This document shows positions 32,694 to 41,065 of a DNA stretch of 64,000 nt, in pieces (position 1 is the first letter of the stretch; each line of letters opens with the position of its first letter). Both the position numbers and the translations under genes were made by a program. Source of the DNA: Kibdelosporangium banguiense. Its GTDB lineage: Bacteria > Actinomycetota > Actinomycetes > Mycobacteriales > Pseudonocardiaceae. The notes under the pieces are model-generated. The model did not search any database. It was not told the DNA's origin and saw nothing but the letters and a program-made list of their open reading frames with translations. Location of the stretch: NCBI RefSeq assembly GCF_017876405.1, contig NZ_JAGINW010000001.1, positions 12,227,203 through 12,291,202 of the forward strand, given 5' to 3'.

Positions 32694-33647
32694 TCAGCCT
32701 GCGAGGGCGAGCAGGTTCTGGTTGCGGCTGGGGTGCCGTAGTTCGGCCAGGGCGTGCTTTTCCAGTTGGCGGATGCGCTCGCGGGTCAGGCCGATGTGCT
32801 CGGCGACCTGCTGGAGTGTGTACTCGTGGCCGTCGTGCAGGCCGTAGCGCAGCGAGATGATCAGGGCCTCGCGTGGGGGCAGGGTGGCGATCTGCTTGCG
32901 CAGTTCGGTGTAGAGCTCCTCGCGTTCGAGGACGTCGGCGGCGTTCTCGGCCTCCATGTCGGGGACCAGGTCGGCGATCTTGGAGTCGCCGTCCTCGCCG
33001 ACCGGGGTGTCCAGGCTGACCGCGTCGCGACCGGCGCGGCGCAGTTCCACGATCCGCTCGGCGGTGGTGCCGACCTCTTCGGCCAGTTCCTCCGGCGTCG
33101 GGTCGCGGTTCAGCTTGGTCTCCAGCTTGCGTTCCACCCGGCGGAACTTCGCGAGCTCCTCCACCACGTGCACCGGCAGCCGAACTGTGCGGGTCTGCTC
33201 GGCCAGCCCACGCCCGATCGCCTGCTTGATCCAGGCCATCGCGTAGGTGGAGAACTTGAAGCCCTTGGAGTAGTCGAACTTCTCGACCGCGCGGATCAGA
33301 CCCAGGTTGCCCTCCTGGATCACGTCCAGCATCGGCAGCCCCGCCTGCGAGCGCTTGCGGGCCTGGGAGACCACGAGCCGCAGGTTGGCGCGGATCATGT
33401 GGTCCTTGGCCCGGGCACCCTCGCGGGCGATGATCTTCAGCTCGGCGAGGTCGTGGGCGATCTGCTCGCCCTGTTCAGCACGTCGCAGCAGCTCAGCGGC
33501 GTACAGACCGGCTTCGATCTGCTTGGACAGCTCGACTTCCTGTTGAGCGGTGAGCAGTGGTGTCGCTCCGACCTCGGCCAGGTAGTATCCAACCAGATCG
33601 GCGTCTTCCCGAGGACGGACAACGGCCTTGGTCGTCTCGACGGACAT
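32694..33647 (-). CDS. Group 2 (principal-like, HrdB-related) RNA polymerase sigma factor
   Basis: A 317-residue sigma-70 protein of the non-essential principal-like group. Region 1.2 is VGYYLAEVGATPLLTAQQEVELSK, region 2 includes MLDVIQEGNLGLIRAVEKFDYSKGFKFSTYAMAWIKQAI and region 4.2 has YTLQQVAEHIGLTRERIRQLE, all in outline. Length and motif quality match HrdA/C/D and SigB-type factors rather than ECF ones. It is monocistronic, ATG 33647, and ends just after a strong shared terminator. Targets cannot be read from the sequence; such factors often serve stationary phase or stress. Confidence 0.9.
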   Translation of the reverse strand: MSVETTKAVVRPREDADLVGYYLAEVGATPLLTAQQEVELSKQIEAGLYAAELLRRAEQGEQIAHDLAELKIIAREGARAKDHMIRANLRLVVSQARKRSQAGLPMLDVIQEGNLGLIRAVEKFDYSKGFKFSTYAMAWIKQAIGRGLAEQTRTVRLPVHVVEELAKFRRVERKLETKLNRDPTPEELAEEVGTTAERIVELRRAGRDAVSLDTPVGEDGDSKIADLVPDMEAENAADVLEREELYTELRKQIATLPPREALIISLRYGLHDGHEYTLQQVAEHIGLTRERIRQLEKHALAELRHPSRNQNLLALAG

Positions 33648-33844
33648 GGTCTCCCCCTTTCAGGGCGCGCAGGTCTCCACCCCGCGTCAGGTCGCGACTG
33701 ACCGGGGCTCGAACGTGGTTTCCGGTTCTTATGCCGGTTACGCAGCGTTCAACGTTACCTTGATGGTTTGTATTCCACTCGTGCGACGATCGACACATGG
33801 TCGCGTGACGCCTTTGTCACCAGCATCACTCATTCGAGTTACCG

Positions 33845-33863
33845 CTAGGTTAGGCTTGCCCTC
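33845..33863. promoter_or_regulatory. Partial IdeR/DtxR-like iron box in the sigma-CHAT gap
   Basis: In the gene-free stretch 33648-33955, the sequence CTAGGTTAGGCTTGCCCTC matches the left half of the DtxR/IdeR consensus (TAGGTTAGGCT) perfectly but the right half poorly, 13 of 19 positions in all. It may be a weak iron box or only a promoter element. No other feature is seen in the 308-bp gap. Confidence 0.3.
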
Positions 33864-33955
33864 AAGTGTAGCCCTGAACAGGGCCGATACGCCTGGCATT
33901 TTCCGCTGGTGGAACATCGACCGGCGTCAGCCCGGTATACCAGACCGCCGCCGGC

Positions 33956-36900
33956 ATGACGAGAATCACCCTCCGGTTGGACGCCGGAACCGGTTCCGGA
34001 CGCCGCCGCCAGCACGTTCCCGGACCGGGCGAACCCCTAATAGGTCCACTGAGGACATTGCCGTCACTCTTCTGGAGTAGCTCTACGATCTCAGGCATCG
34101 ACCCGAACCGCTCACGCCCGCTGATCGCGCTGCGCGCGCGGTTGAACGCGCTCGGCGACACGGACCTGACCGAGTTCCTCAGCACGCAGGTGACCGCCGA
34201 CGCCGAGGCGCTGCTCGGCTACCTGGCCACACCCGACGGCGTGGATGTGGAGGTCCAGCACCTGCTGGGCATGACCCACTTCGTCCGCGCGGCAGCCCAG
34301 AACGAACAGGACGGGCAGGAGGACTGGGCGCGATGCATGGTGCTGCTGTGGCCACTGTGCCTGGAGAACCCCAAATCCGTGCCGGATCTGGTGATCACCA
34401 CGTTCGAGCAGGCCGCCGGGCAGCCGATGCCGCCGGAAGGCGAAGAGCGCGCACACATGTACGCCGAGGCCATGGGCGACTTGGGATTGCTGCTGTGCAC
34501 CTTGCACGAACGCGGAAACCCGCACGCGGGTAACGCCGCCGTCCAGGTGCTGCGCGGTGTCGTGGCCGCTCTCCCGCCGGACCGGCCGACGCGGGCCGTG
34601 GCGTTGTGCGGCTACGGATTCGCGCTCATGGACCAGCTGCAGGACGAGACCGACCCGGCGAGGTTCGACGAACTGATCACGGTTTTCCGGGAGGCGTTCG
34701 AGAAAACCGGTGAGGACGACTACGTCCGTGCCGCCACCGGACTGGCGCTCTCGTTGCGTGCCAAGGCTTTGCTCGGTCAGGACGACCAGCTGCTGGCCGA
34801 GGCGGTGGAGAAGTTCCGCACCGCCGTGGCCGCCGCCGAAGGCAACGAGCAACGGCCCGCGCTGCTCGCCGAGCTGGGCCACTCGCTGGTGATCTGGGCG
34901 AGCATCCACACCGAGCCACAACCGGACATGCTGCGCGAGGCCATCGTCGCCCAGCGCGAGGCCCGCGAGCAGCTGTGGCAGCTCAATCCGGTCCTGCTGT
35001 GCCAGTTCGGTCTCGGCCTGATCGAGGCGCACGAGGCAGGCGTGGCCGAGGCCGACCTGAACGAGGCGGTCACGCTGCTCGAGGAGGCCGTAGCGGGCTT
35101 CCTGGAGGGCAGCGCGGAGCAGGAAGAGGCCGCGGCCATCCTTTTCCGTGCGGTCGCGGCCCGCACCACAGCGCAGTCCATAGCCAGGCAGACGCCAGCC
35201 CAGAGGGCGCTGGACGACGTGTTCACCGCGGCGCTGCCCGGTGGGCCGACGGCCGGCGATCCGGACAACCTGATCGCGTCCATGCACCGGATAGTGGGCA
35301 CGGCACCAGGCGGCGGGCAGAGCCGGCACGAGCAGGCGATGGACCTGATGGCGACCGTGCTGCGCTACCCGCACGAGGCCGACCTGACCGAGGTGATGGC
35401 CAAGGCCATGCACGTGCTGGAGCAGCAGGTCGAGCACCTCGATGAAGCCGATCGGGCCGAGGCGATGCAGCGGATCCTCGATCAGCCCGAGCCGGAGCCG
35501 GTCCGCAACGTCGACCCGGCCGAACTCGCCGAGATCACCGAGCTGCTCGACCGCGTCCAGCAGCATGGTCCGGCCGATGAGGACGACATCGACCGGACCA
35601 TGCTGCGGCTGACTCAGCTGGGGCTCAAGCTGGTGACCCTCGACCGCACCGATCCCGCGGGCGGGGCGGCGACCCTGCAGGAGGTGATGCAGACGCTGCC
35701 GCAGCTGCTGAACGACGCCAGAATCCCGGTCCGGTCGGTCGAGGCGATGACCGCGCTCGGCGGGGCGATGCTGTCGCCGTTCGAGGCGCTGGCCAAGACC
35801 GAGCGGAACGTCCGGATCTTCCGCGAGCGGTTCGCCGCGGACGGCGGCGTCGAAGCACGCAAGGCGTTGGCTCTGGCGCTGTTCACGCATTTCGATCTGA
35901 CCCATGACGACGACGTGTTCCACGAGGCCGTCGAGCACGCCCGGGCGGTGGTCGGCCAGACTTCGCCGCCGGACCTGCGGACCGTGAACATGTGGGCCCA
36001 CTCAGCCATGTCCAGGGCGCATCGCGGGGCGAGTACAGGCGGTGGCTCAGTCGCCGAGATGGCGTCGAACAACGCCGCCCAGTCGATCGCGCAGAACGAT
36101 GGTCCCGGTGCTCTGGAAGGCATCGAGGACGGCCGCGCGATGATGCTGTCCAACGCTTTCAACACGCGGCGGGAGCTGGACAACCTCAGGCGTGCGGACC
36201 CGGAGCTCGCAGAGGAGTTCATCGTGGTGCGGCAACGCGCCACGGACTTCTACCAGCCTGGTGCACCGCCACCGGCCGCGGAGGACATAGAGAAATGGCG
36301 TGCCCTGTCAGCGGAATGGACCGTGCTGAGCGAACGCGTCAAGGCGCTACCGGACTTCGACCGGTTCCTGATGCCCTTGCCGATGGGGGCGACGGACCTG
36401 CAGCCCGCGGCCGCCGAAGGCCCTGTGGTGACGATCAACGTCAACCCGCGCCGCTGCGACGCCATCGTGCTGAGCACCTCAGGCACACGCCTGGTGGCGT
36501 TGCCCGGCCTGAACGCGGACGACCTGCAGGAGCGCTCGGAAAGATTCCACTCCGCACTGTCTGATGCAGAGGCACGGGAAACCGTGCTGCAGGAGACACT
36601 CGGCTGGCTCTGGGACGTCATCGCCGAGCCGGTGCTGACCAAACTGGCGCTGCCGCAAGGTTCCCGGCTCTGGTGGTCGCCGACCGGGCCGCTGAACTTC
36701 CTGCCGCTGCACGCGGCCGGCCGGGACAGCGAGTCGGCCTTCGACCACGTCGTCTCCTCGTACACGCCGACGATCCGCGCCCTGATGTACAGCCGCTCAG
36801 GCACAGTCTCGCCGTGGCGGTCCGCTTTGGCGGTCGCGATGCCGGAGACACCCGGCCACGCACCCCTGCCCGCCACCCAGGCCGACGCGGAGGCGCTGGC

Positions 36901-37408
36901 AAGCCGAATCCCCGGCCCACCGCCGTTGATCGGACCGGAGGCAACCCGGTCAGCCGTGCTGTACGCGTTGCCACACGTCAACATCGCGCACTTCGCATGC
37001 CACGCAGGCAGCGACCCAGCCGACCCATCAGCCAGCTATCTGCAGCTGCAGGACGGCCCGCTGGACGTGGCCACCATCGCGCGGATGCGGCTGGAGAACG
37101 CGGAACTGGCCTACCTTTCGGCATGTGCGACCGCACGCGGCGGCGTCCGGTTCGCCAACGAGGCCGTGCACATCGCTTCGGCATTCCAGCTCGCCGGCTT
37201 CAGCCAGGTCATCGCCACCCTCTGGGAGATCAACGACGGCGTCGCCGCAGCGGCGGCAGCGGGCGTCCACCAGGAACTGTCGTCCGCGCTGACCGAGCAA
37301 ACCCGCCTGCCCGGCGCCGTGGCCCTGCACAAGATCACCCGCCAGATGCGTGACGCCTGGCCGTCAACCCCGTCCGCCTGGGCCGGTTACGTCCACGCCG
37401 GGGCCTAA
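33956..37408 (+). CDS. Large CHAT-domain (caspase-like) protein with helical repeat N-terminus
   Basis: A 1150-residue protein. The first three quarters is a helical, TPR-like repeat region full of Ala/Glu/Leu. The C-terminal 370 or so residues form a CHAT domain, the caspase-related peptidase fold: His1016 in HFACHAG and Cys1057 in LSACATARG form the catalytic dyad, followed by IATLWEINDG. CHAT-TPR proteins include proteases that act in immunity and cell death in bacteria, but this one stands without gasdermin or TIR genes. The start is uncertain: ATG 33956 is the first candidate, and the first 60 residues look unconserved. Its substrate is unknown. Confidence 0.82.
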   Translation: MTRITLRLDAGTGSGRRRQHVPGPGEPLIGPLRTLPSLFWSSSTISGIDPNRSRPLIALRARLNALGDTDLTEFLSTQVTADAEALLGYLATPDGVDVEVQHLLGMTHFVRAAAQNEQDGQEDWARCMVLLWPLCLENPKSVPDLVITTFEQAAGQPMPPEGEERAHMYAEAMGDLGLLLCTLHERGNPHAGNAAVQVLRGVVAALPPDRPTRAVALCGYGFALMDQLQDETDPARFDELITVFREAFEKTGEDDYVRAATGLALSLRAKALLGQDDQLLAEAVEKFRTAVAAAEGNEQRPALLAELGHSLVIWASIHTEPQPDMLREAIVAQREAREQLWQLNPVLLCQFGLGLIEAHEAGVAEADLNEAVTLLEEAVAGFLEGSAEQEEAAAILFRAVAARTTAQSIARQTPAQRALDDVFTAALPGGPTAGDPDNLIASMHRIVGTAPGGGQSRHEQAMDLMATVLRYPHEADLTEVMAKAMHVLEQQVEHLDEADRAEAMQRILDQPEPEPVRNVDPAELAEITELLDRVQQHGPADEDDIDRTMLRLTQLGLKLVTLDRTDPAGGAATLQEVMQTLPQLLNDARIPVRSVEAMTALGGAMLSPFEALAKTERNVRIFRERFAADGGVEARKALALALFTHFDLTHDDDVFHEAVEHARAVVGQTSPPDLRTVNMWAHSAMSRAHRGASTGGGSVAEMASNNAAQSIAQNDGPGALEGIEDGRAMMLSNAFNTRRELDNLRRADPELAEEFIVVRQRATDFYQPGAPPPAAEDIEKWRALSAEWTVLSERVKALPDFDRFLMPLPMGATDLQPAAAEGPVVTINVNPRRCDAIVLSTSGTRLVALPGLNADDLQERSERFHSALSDAEARETVLQETLGWLWDVIAEPVLTKLALPQGSRLWWSPTGPLNFLPLHAAGRDSESAFDHVVSSYTPTIRALMYSRSGTVSPWRSALAVAMPETPGHAPLPATQADAEALASRIPGPPPLIGPEATRSAVLYALPHVNIAHFACHAGSDPADPSASYLQLQDGPLDVATIARMRLENAELAYLSACATARGGVRFANEAVHIASAFQLAGFSQVIATLWEINDGVAAAAAAGVHQELSSALTEQTRLPGAVALHKITRQMRDAWPSTPSAWAGYVHAGA

Positions 37409-37411
37409 CCG

Positions 37412-37792
37412 TCAGGCGTCGAAGCGGTGGCGGGCGGCCTCGATGTGACCGAAGTACCGGTGGGTCCAGTCACACATTCCGTCGACGGTTGCGCGTAGGC
37501 CCTGGCCCGGCTCGGTGAGGGTGTATTCGACACGCGGCGGGACGGTGGGGTACGCGCTGCGCTCGACCAAGCCGTTGCGCTCCAGCATGCGCAGGTTCTG
37601 GGTGAGCATCTTGTGGCTGATGCCCTCGATCTCGTTGCGCAGTTCGCTGAATCGCAGGGTCCGTTCACCGAGAGTCTCGATGATCAGGAACGCCCACTTG
37701 TTGGCGACGTCGGAGAAGATCTCTCGCGCCAACGAGTCCGCGCGCCTGAGGTCTGTTTCCTCGGATCGGCCCTTGATCTGTTTGGTCACCAT
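37412..37792 (-). CDS. HxlR-family winged-helix regulator
   Basis: A 126-residue MarR-like HxlR regulator: NKWAFLIIETLGERTLRFSELRNEIEGISHKMLTQNLRMLERNGLV (outline) is the winged helix-turn-helix, followed by the wing RVEYTLTEPGQGL. The ATG at 37792 has GGGGAACC upstream. It is divergent from the Rid-family gene with 139 bp between, and most likely controls it, as HxlR-type regulators usually act on the adjacent divergent gene. Confidence 0.88.
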   Translation of the reverse strand: MVTKQIKGRSEETDLRRADSLAREIFSDVANKWAFLIIETLGERTLRFSELRNEIEGISHKMLTQNLRMLERNGLVERSAYPTVPPRVEYTLTEPGQGLRATVDGMCDWTHRYFGHIEAARHRFDA

Positions 37793-37805
37793 CAGGTTCC
37801 CCAGT

Positions 37806-37817
37806 CACTAAAAAGTG
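37806..37817. promoter_or_regulatory. Small dyad in the HxlR-Rid gap
   Basis: CACT-AAAA-AGTG forms a 4-bp inverted repeat with a 4-nt spacer in the divergent promoter region (37793-37931), a plausible half of an HxlR operator. Confidence 0.3.
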
Positions 37818-37931
37818 CGTTCTTCCATGTCAGCGACCACTCTCTTACAGTTCCTGAGTAACCACAAGAGACCACGAGGGTCTGGTGTGACGAGCACGGG
37901 CCCACGATGCCCGGACAAGGAGGCGGACGGC

Positions 37932-38339
37932 ATGGCCATCACCCTGGTGAACCCCAGCGGATTGCCCAAGATCGATGTCTACCGGCAGGTGTCGATCGCA
38001 ACCGGGTCAAAGCTGGTCTTCATCGCCGGTCAGGTCGCCTGGGACGCCGAGGGGACCACGGTCGGCAAGGGCGACCTCGCCGCGCAGGTCGAGCAGTGCT
38101 ACCTCAACATCGGCACCGCCCTGGCCGAGGCCGGCGGTAGTTTCGACGACGTTGCGAAACTGAACTTCTACGTTGTCGACTGGACTCCCGACAAGATGCC
38201 CCCGCTCCTGGAGGGGATCTCGCGGGCGGCCGCAAAGCTGGGAATCACCCCGGTCCCGCCGGCCACGCTGCTGGGTGTTGCGGCACTCGACGTACCCGAC
38301 CACCTGGTCGAGATCGAAGCCACCGCGATCCTCGACTGA
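37932..38339 (+). CDS. RidA/YjgF/UK114 family protein
   Basis: A 135-residue Rid-family protein. It reads LVFIAGQVAWDAEGTTVGKGDLAAQVEQC and TPVPPATLLGVAALDVPDHLVEIEATA, in outline. Members hydrolyse reactive imines and enamines made by PLP enzymes, and the family Arg used by RidA is not clearly present, so this may be a Rid subgroup with another role. ATG 37932 has a very strong AAGGAGG ribosome site 8 nt upstream. Divergent from the HxlR regulator. The stretch 38340-38526 after it is gene-free. Confidence 0.85.
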   Translation: MAITLVNPSGLPKIDVYRQVSIATGSKLVFIAGQVAWDAEGTTVGKGDLAAQVEQCYLNIGTALAEAGGSFDDVAKLNFYVVDWTPDKMPPLLEGISRAAAKLGITPVPPATLLGVAALDVPDHLVEIEATAILD

Positions 38340-38526
38340 ACAGACGCCCTTCGCCCGCTGAGCACCGCCAGTATGGACGCCCCTCTTCACATCCCGGTCT
38401 CGGCCTCCCCGTGCACGACTTCAACCACGGAACGAACGCGACCCCGTCAACAGTTCCACCCAGGCAAGACGAACCCGTGCGAATGGGCCGTTCGCACGGA
38501 TTCACCCCGCCGGCTTCGACACAGGC

Positions 38527-38895
38527 CTAAGGCCACACGCAGGGCGAAGTGGCCGTCACGAAGAACGCACCGAGGTCGTTGGTCTGGACCGCCATGCGGA
38601 ATCCGTCGGCCAGGCGTTCGGCCCACAGGTAGTTCGGGCGGGCGTCCTTGAGGATCTGGAACCCGTTGCCCGTCAGCCAGGTGTGCAGTGTGTCGACATG
38701 GGGCAAGAGGTCTCCGGCGATGTAGACCTCGTATTGCGCGACCGCGGTTACACGGCCGGGTTCACCACCATCGGTCGGGTCGTCGCAGGGGGTCGGATCG
38801 CCTGCGATCTTCACTGAGCCGAGTGGGTTCAGGTGAGCGAGCACTTGGCGGACGAGTTCGTCGACCTCATGGGTGGCGTTCTCGAGGGTGAGCAC
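38527..38895 (-). CDS. Small uncharacterised protein beside a WXG-hydrolase gene
   Basis: A 122-residue acidic protein without a signal peptide or membrane segment. It has two Cys (PTPCDDP and the C-terminal SPCVWP) and a conserved-looking central segment (YEVYIAGDLLPHVDTLHTWL). I recognise no family. It starts 11 nt after the alpha/beta hydrolase stop on the same strand, so it is probably co-transcribed with the hydrolase and the EspC-like gene. An immunity or chaperone role for the hydrolase is possible but only inferred from position. Confidence 0.6.
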   Translation of the reverse strand: MLTLENATHEVDELVRQVLAHLNPLGSVKIAGDPTPCDDPTDGGEPGRVTAVAQYEVYIAGDLLPHVDTLHTWLTGNGFQILKDARPNYLWAERLADGFRMAVQTNDLGAFFVTATSPCVWP

Positions 38896-38906
38896 TGGTC
38901 CTCCCG

Positions 38907-40490
38907 TCAGAACGTCGGCTTGCCGGCGATGATGTTGCCCATGTTGGTCAGCGCGGGATTGCCGGTTTCCCAGTACATACTGTGCACCGCCTGGTTCCAG
39001 CCCACTGCGCTGGGCGGGCCCGGTGCCGATTCGAACGTGTTGGTGAACTGTGTGGGCGACGGACCGTGTGTCCCGGCAACCACGTTGATCGGGTCGTACT
39101 GCGCGGTCGTGGAGTGGACACGATCGGCGACCTTGTCCTCGGGAACACCGGTGAGATGCAGGTCTTTGACGTTCGTGACGCCCACACCCGGGCTCGCCAC
39201 GAACACTGCCTCGTCCGCGTTCAGTTTGCCGTCCCGGGCAGCATGTCCGATGAGGACAGTGCCGTAGCTGTGGCCGACCACCGTGTTGTGGGACTTCTCG
39301 CCCTGATGGGTCTCCCGCAGGCCGTCCTGGAAATTGTTCAGAGCGGCTTTGCCGTTGTCGGCGAACTTGTTCTGGGCGGCTTCCGGAATACCCTGTGGGG
39401 CCTCATATCCGACCCAGGTGATGACCGAAGTGGACGGTGAACCGGCGTTCTTGGCCGCCAGCACCATCTGGTCGGCCCGGGTGAGGTCGGTCTTCATGTC
39501 GGCGACCGTCGAGTACGTGCCGGGGACATACGTGGCCACGTTCTTGGCGGTGTCCGGGTTGCCCATCGCGACGATCGCACGGCCGGTGCCGTCCGAACTG
39601 ATCTTCAGCAGGTACGGCTGCTGGTGTTCGGCACTCGGCTTGGTGTTCAGGCGGTCCTCGATCTCCCCGATGCCCTTGAGTTTGCCGTTGATCTCGGCGG
39701 CCTTGCCAGGATCCTGGTCGCGCATCTCGATCAGCTTGGCCTTCTCCTGAGCCAGTACCGCCCGGTTCGCGCGGTCGCGTACCTCCGCGGGAATGCCGTC
39801 CAGGTTGCCGATCTTCTCGCTGTGCATGAACAGCAACGACTCCTGCTGCTGCGGGGTGAGCGACTTCCACCAGTCGTTGACTTCACCAGGCTTGGCCTTG
39901 GGGCCAGGGATGGAGGTGTTCCCCGCGATCACCGTCGCGTCCTTCGCGCCGGGGGCCATGCCTGCGGCCTGCGCGGTGAGTTTGCGTAACGCGGCGGCGG
40001 CTTCTTCGTCGGCCGCGGTCGCGTGCCGCAGAATGCCTTGGACGACCGGAGTCAGTTGCGCGGCGACCTGCTTCTGGTCAGGCAACGTCTGCTGCGGCGA
40101 GCGCCCCGGCACGGGGTACGGCGTATTGCCGACGGTGCGATCGGTCGCCACAACCGTCCCATCCGGCTGGATCACCAGGGAGTTGTCGTTCGCCGTGGCG
40201 ATGGCTTCCCGGAGTCTGGCCTGATCAGCGGTCAGAATCGTGCCGACCTGGGTGAGCACGGGCGGGATGCGTCCCATCTGCTCGGCAGCGTCAGCCAAGC
40301 GTTTGCGCTGCTCGTTGAGGTCGCCCTTGGCGGCCTCGCTGCCCTTGCCGGTCCACTTCTCCAGGGACTTGATCTGCTTGGCGAGCTCATCCCCGCGCTC
40401 GCCGATCAGCTGGGCGAACCGCTGCCACTTGCCGGCGGCCCGGCTGAACACAGCCGGTTCGGCATCCCGCAGTTCCGGGAACGACAGCAT
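38907..40490 (-). CDS. DUF1023 alpha/beta hydrolase with N-terminal WXG-like region
   Basis: A 527-residue protein. The first 100 or so residues are helical with an ELAKQIKSLEKWTGKGSEAA segment that resembles the WXG turn of ESX substrates. The C-terminal half is an alpha/beta hydrolase of the DUF1023 type: strand TSVITWVGYEAPQ, nucleophile elbow GHSYG (Ser408), then a Cys-free core ending in a late His region (YDPINVVAGTHGPSP). Such proteins are likely exported by type VII-type systems and act as esterases or lipases. ATG 40490 is 2 nt after the EspC-like stop. Substrate unknown. Confidence 0.78.
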   Translation of the reverse strand: MLSFPELRDAEPAVFSRAAGKWQRFAQLIGERGDELAKQIKSLEKWTGKGSEAAKGDLNEQRKRLADAAEQMGRIPPVLTQVGTILTADQARLREAIATANDNSLVIQPDGTVVATDRTVGNTPYPVPGRSPQQTLPDQKQVAAQLTPVVQGILRHATAADEEAAAALRKLTAQAAGMAPGAKDATVIAGNTSIPGPKAKPGEVNDWWKSLTPQQQESLLFMHSEKIGNLDGIPAEVRDRANRAVLAQEKAKLIEMRDQDPGKAAEINGKLKGIGEIEDRLNTKPSAEHQQPYLLKISSDGTGRAIVAMGNPDTAKNVATYVPGTYSTVADMKTDLTRADQMVLAAKNAGSPSTSVITWVGYEAPQGIPEAAQNKFADNGKAALNNFQDGLRETHQGEKSHNTVVGHSYGTVLIGHAARDGKLNADEAVFVASPGVGVTNVKDLHLTGVPEDKVADRVHSTTAQYDPINVVAGTHGPSPTQFTNTFESAPGPPSAVGWNQAVHSMYWETGNPALTNMGNIIAGKPTF

Positions 40491-40492
40491 GG

Positions 40493-40786
40493 TCAGTCCC
40501 CCTTCAACCGCGTCTTGTTGCCCTGCTCGACGCCGGCGTACTGCCGCGCGTTCATCACCAGCTTGTCCCCCGCGACCGCCATCTTCGTCCCGGCGACCGA
40601 AAGCACCTGCTCCCAGCTGGTCTCACACTCGGCGATGCCCTTGGCCGTCGCGAACCCCCGATTGGCCTGTCCCCCGGCATCCTGCGCCCCCGAATGCCCA
40701 TCGACCACCACATTCAACGCATCCGCGCCGTCGACAATCCCATTGCCGGCCCGCCGCAGCTCATCCGGCGTCACTTCGAACCCCAT
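40493..40786 (-). CDS. EspC/WXG100-like protein
   Basis: A 97-residue helical protein with a WXG100-related layout: two helices with a Gly/Asp-containing turn and TSWEQV near residue 57 (the WEQ replaces WXG). It resembles ESX-secretion-associated EspC-type proteins, which partner larger secreted proteins. It is translated just before the WXG-hydrolase gene (2-nt gap), as expected for a heterodimeric substrate pair. No other ESX machinery gene is in the window. Confidence 0.7.
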   Translation of the reverse strand: MGFEVTPDELRRAGNGIVDGADALNVVVDGHSGAQDAGGQANRGFATAKGIAECETSWEQVLSVAGTKMAVAGDKLVMNARQYAGVEQGNKTRLKGD

Positions 40787-40828
40787 ACCCCGCCAGAGCC
40801 ACCAGGGCGGCCCCGGGTTCCCACGAGT

Positions 40829-41065
40829 TCAGCCGGCTCGTTCGGCGCCGATCCGGGGGAAGGGCGCGGTGGAGAAGACGACCTCCACCGCGACTTCGAA
40901 ATACTCCGCGATCTTCAGGGCCAGGTAGAGGCTGGGGCTGTATTCGCCGCGTTCGAGGTAGCCGACGGTCTGGTAGTGCACGCCCAGTGCGTCGGACAGC
41001 TGACGGCGGCTGATGCCCCGTTCCGCGCGCAGCATCGCGATGCGGTTGTAGATGACCTCGCTCAT
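40829..41065 (-). CDS. XRE-family helix-turn-helix regulator
   Basis: A 78-residue HTH protein: MLRAERGISRRQLSDALGVHYQTVGYLERGEYSPSLYLALKIAEYF in outline, i.e. nearly a bare Cro/CI domain. The ATG at 41065 overlaps the ABC permease stop by ATGA, so it is the third gene of the exporter operon. Short XRE proteins of this kind are usual partners of ABC-2 exporters and probably regulate the operon. Confidence 0.87.
   Translation of the reverse strand: MSEVIYNRIAMLRAERGISRRQLSDALGVHYQTVGYLERGEYSPSLYLALKIAEYFEVAVEVVFSTAPFPRIGAERAG

Noticed and set aside
34112-36001. A 629-codon minus-strand frame opposite the CHAT gene
   Set aside because: Antisense shadow of a real gene with Arg/Gln/His-rich, motif-free translation.
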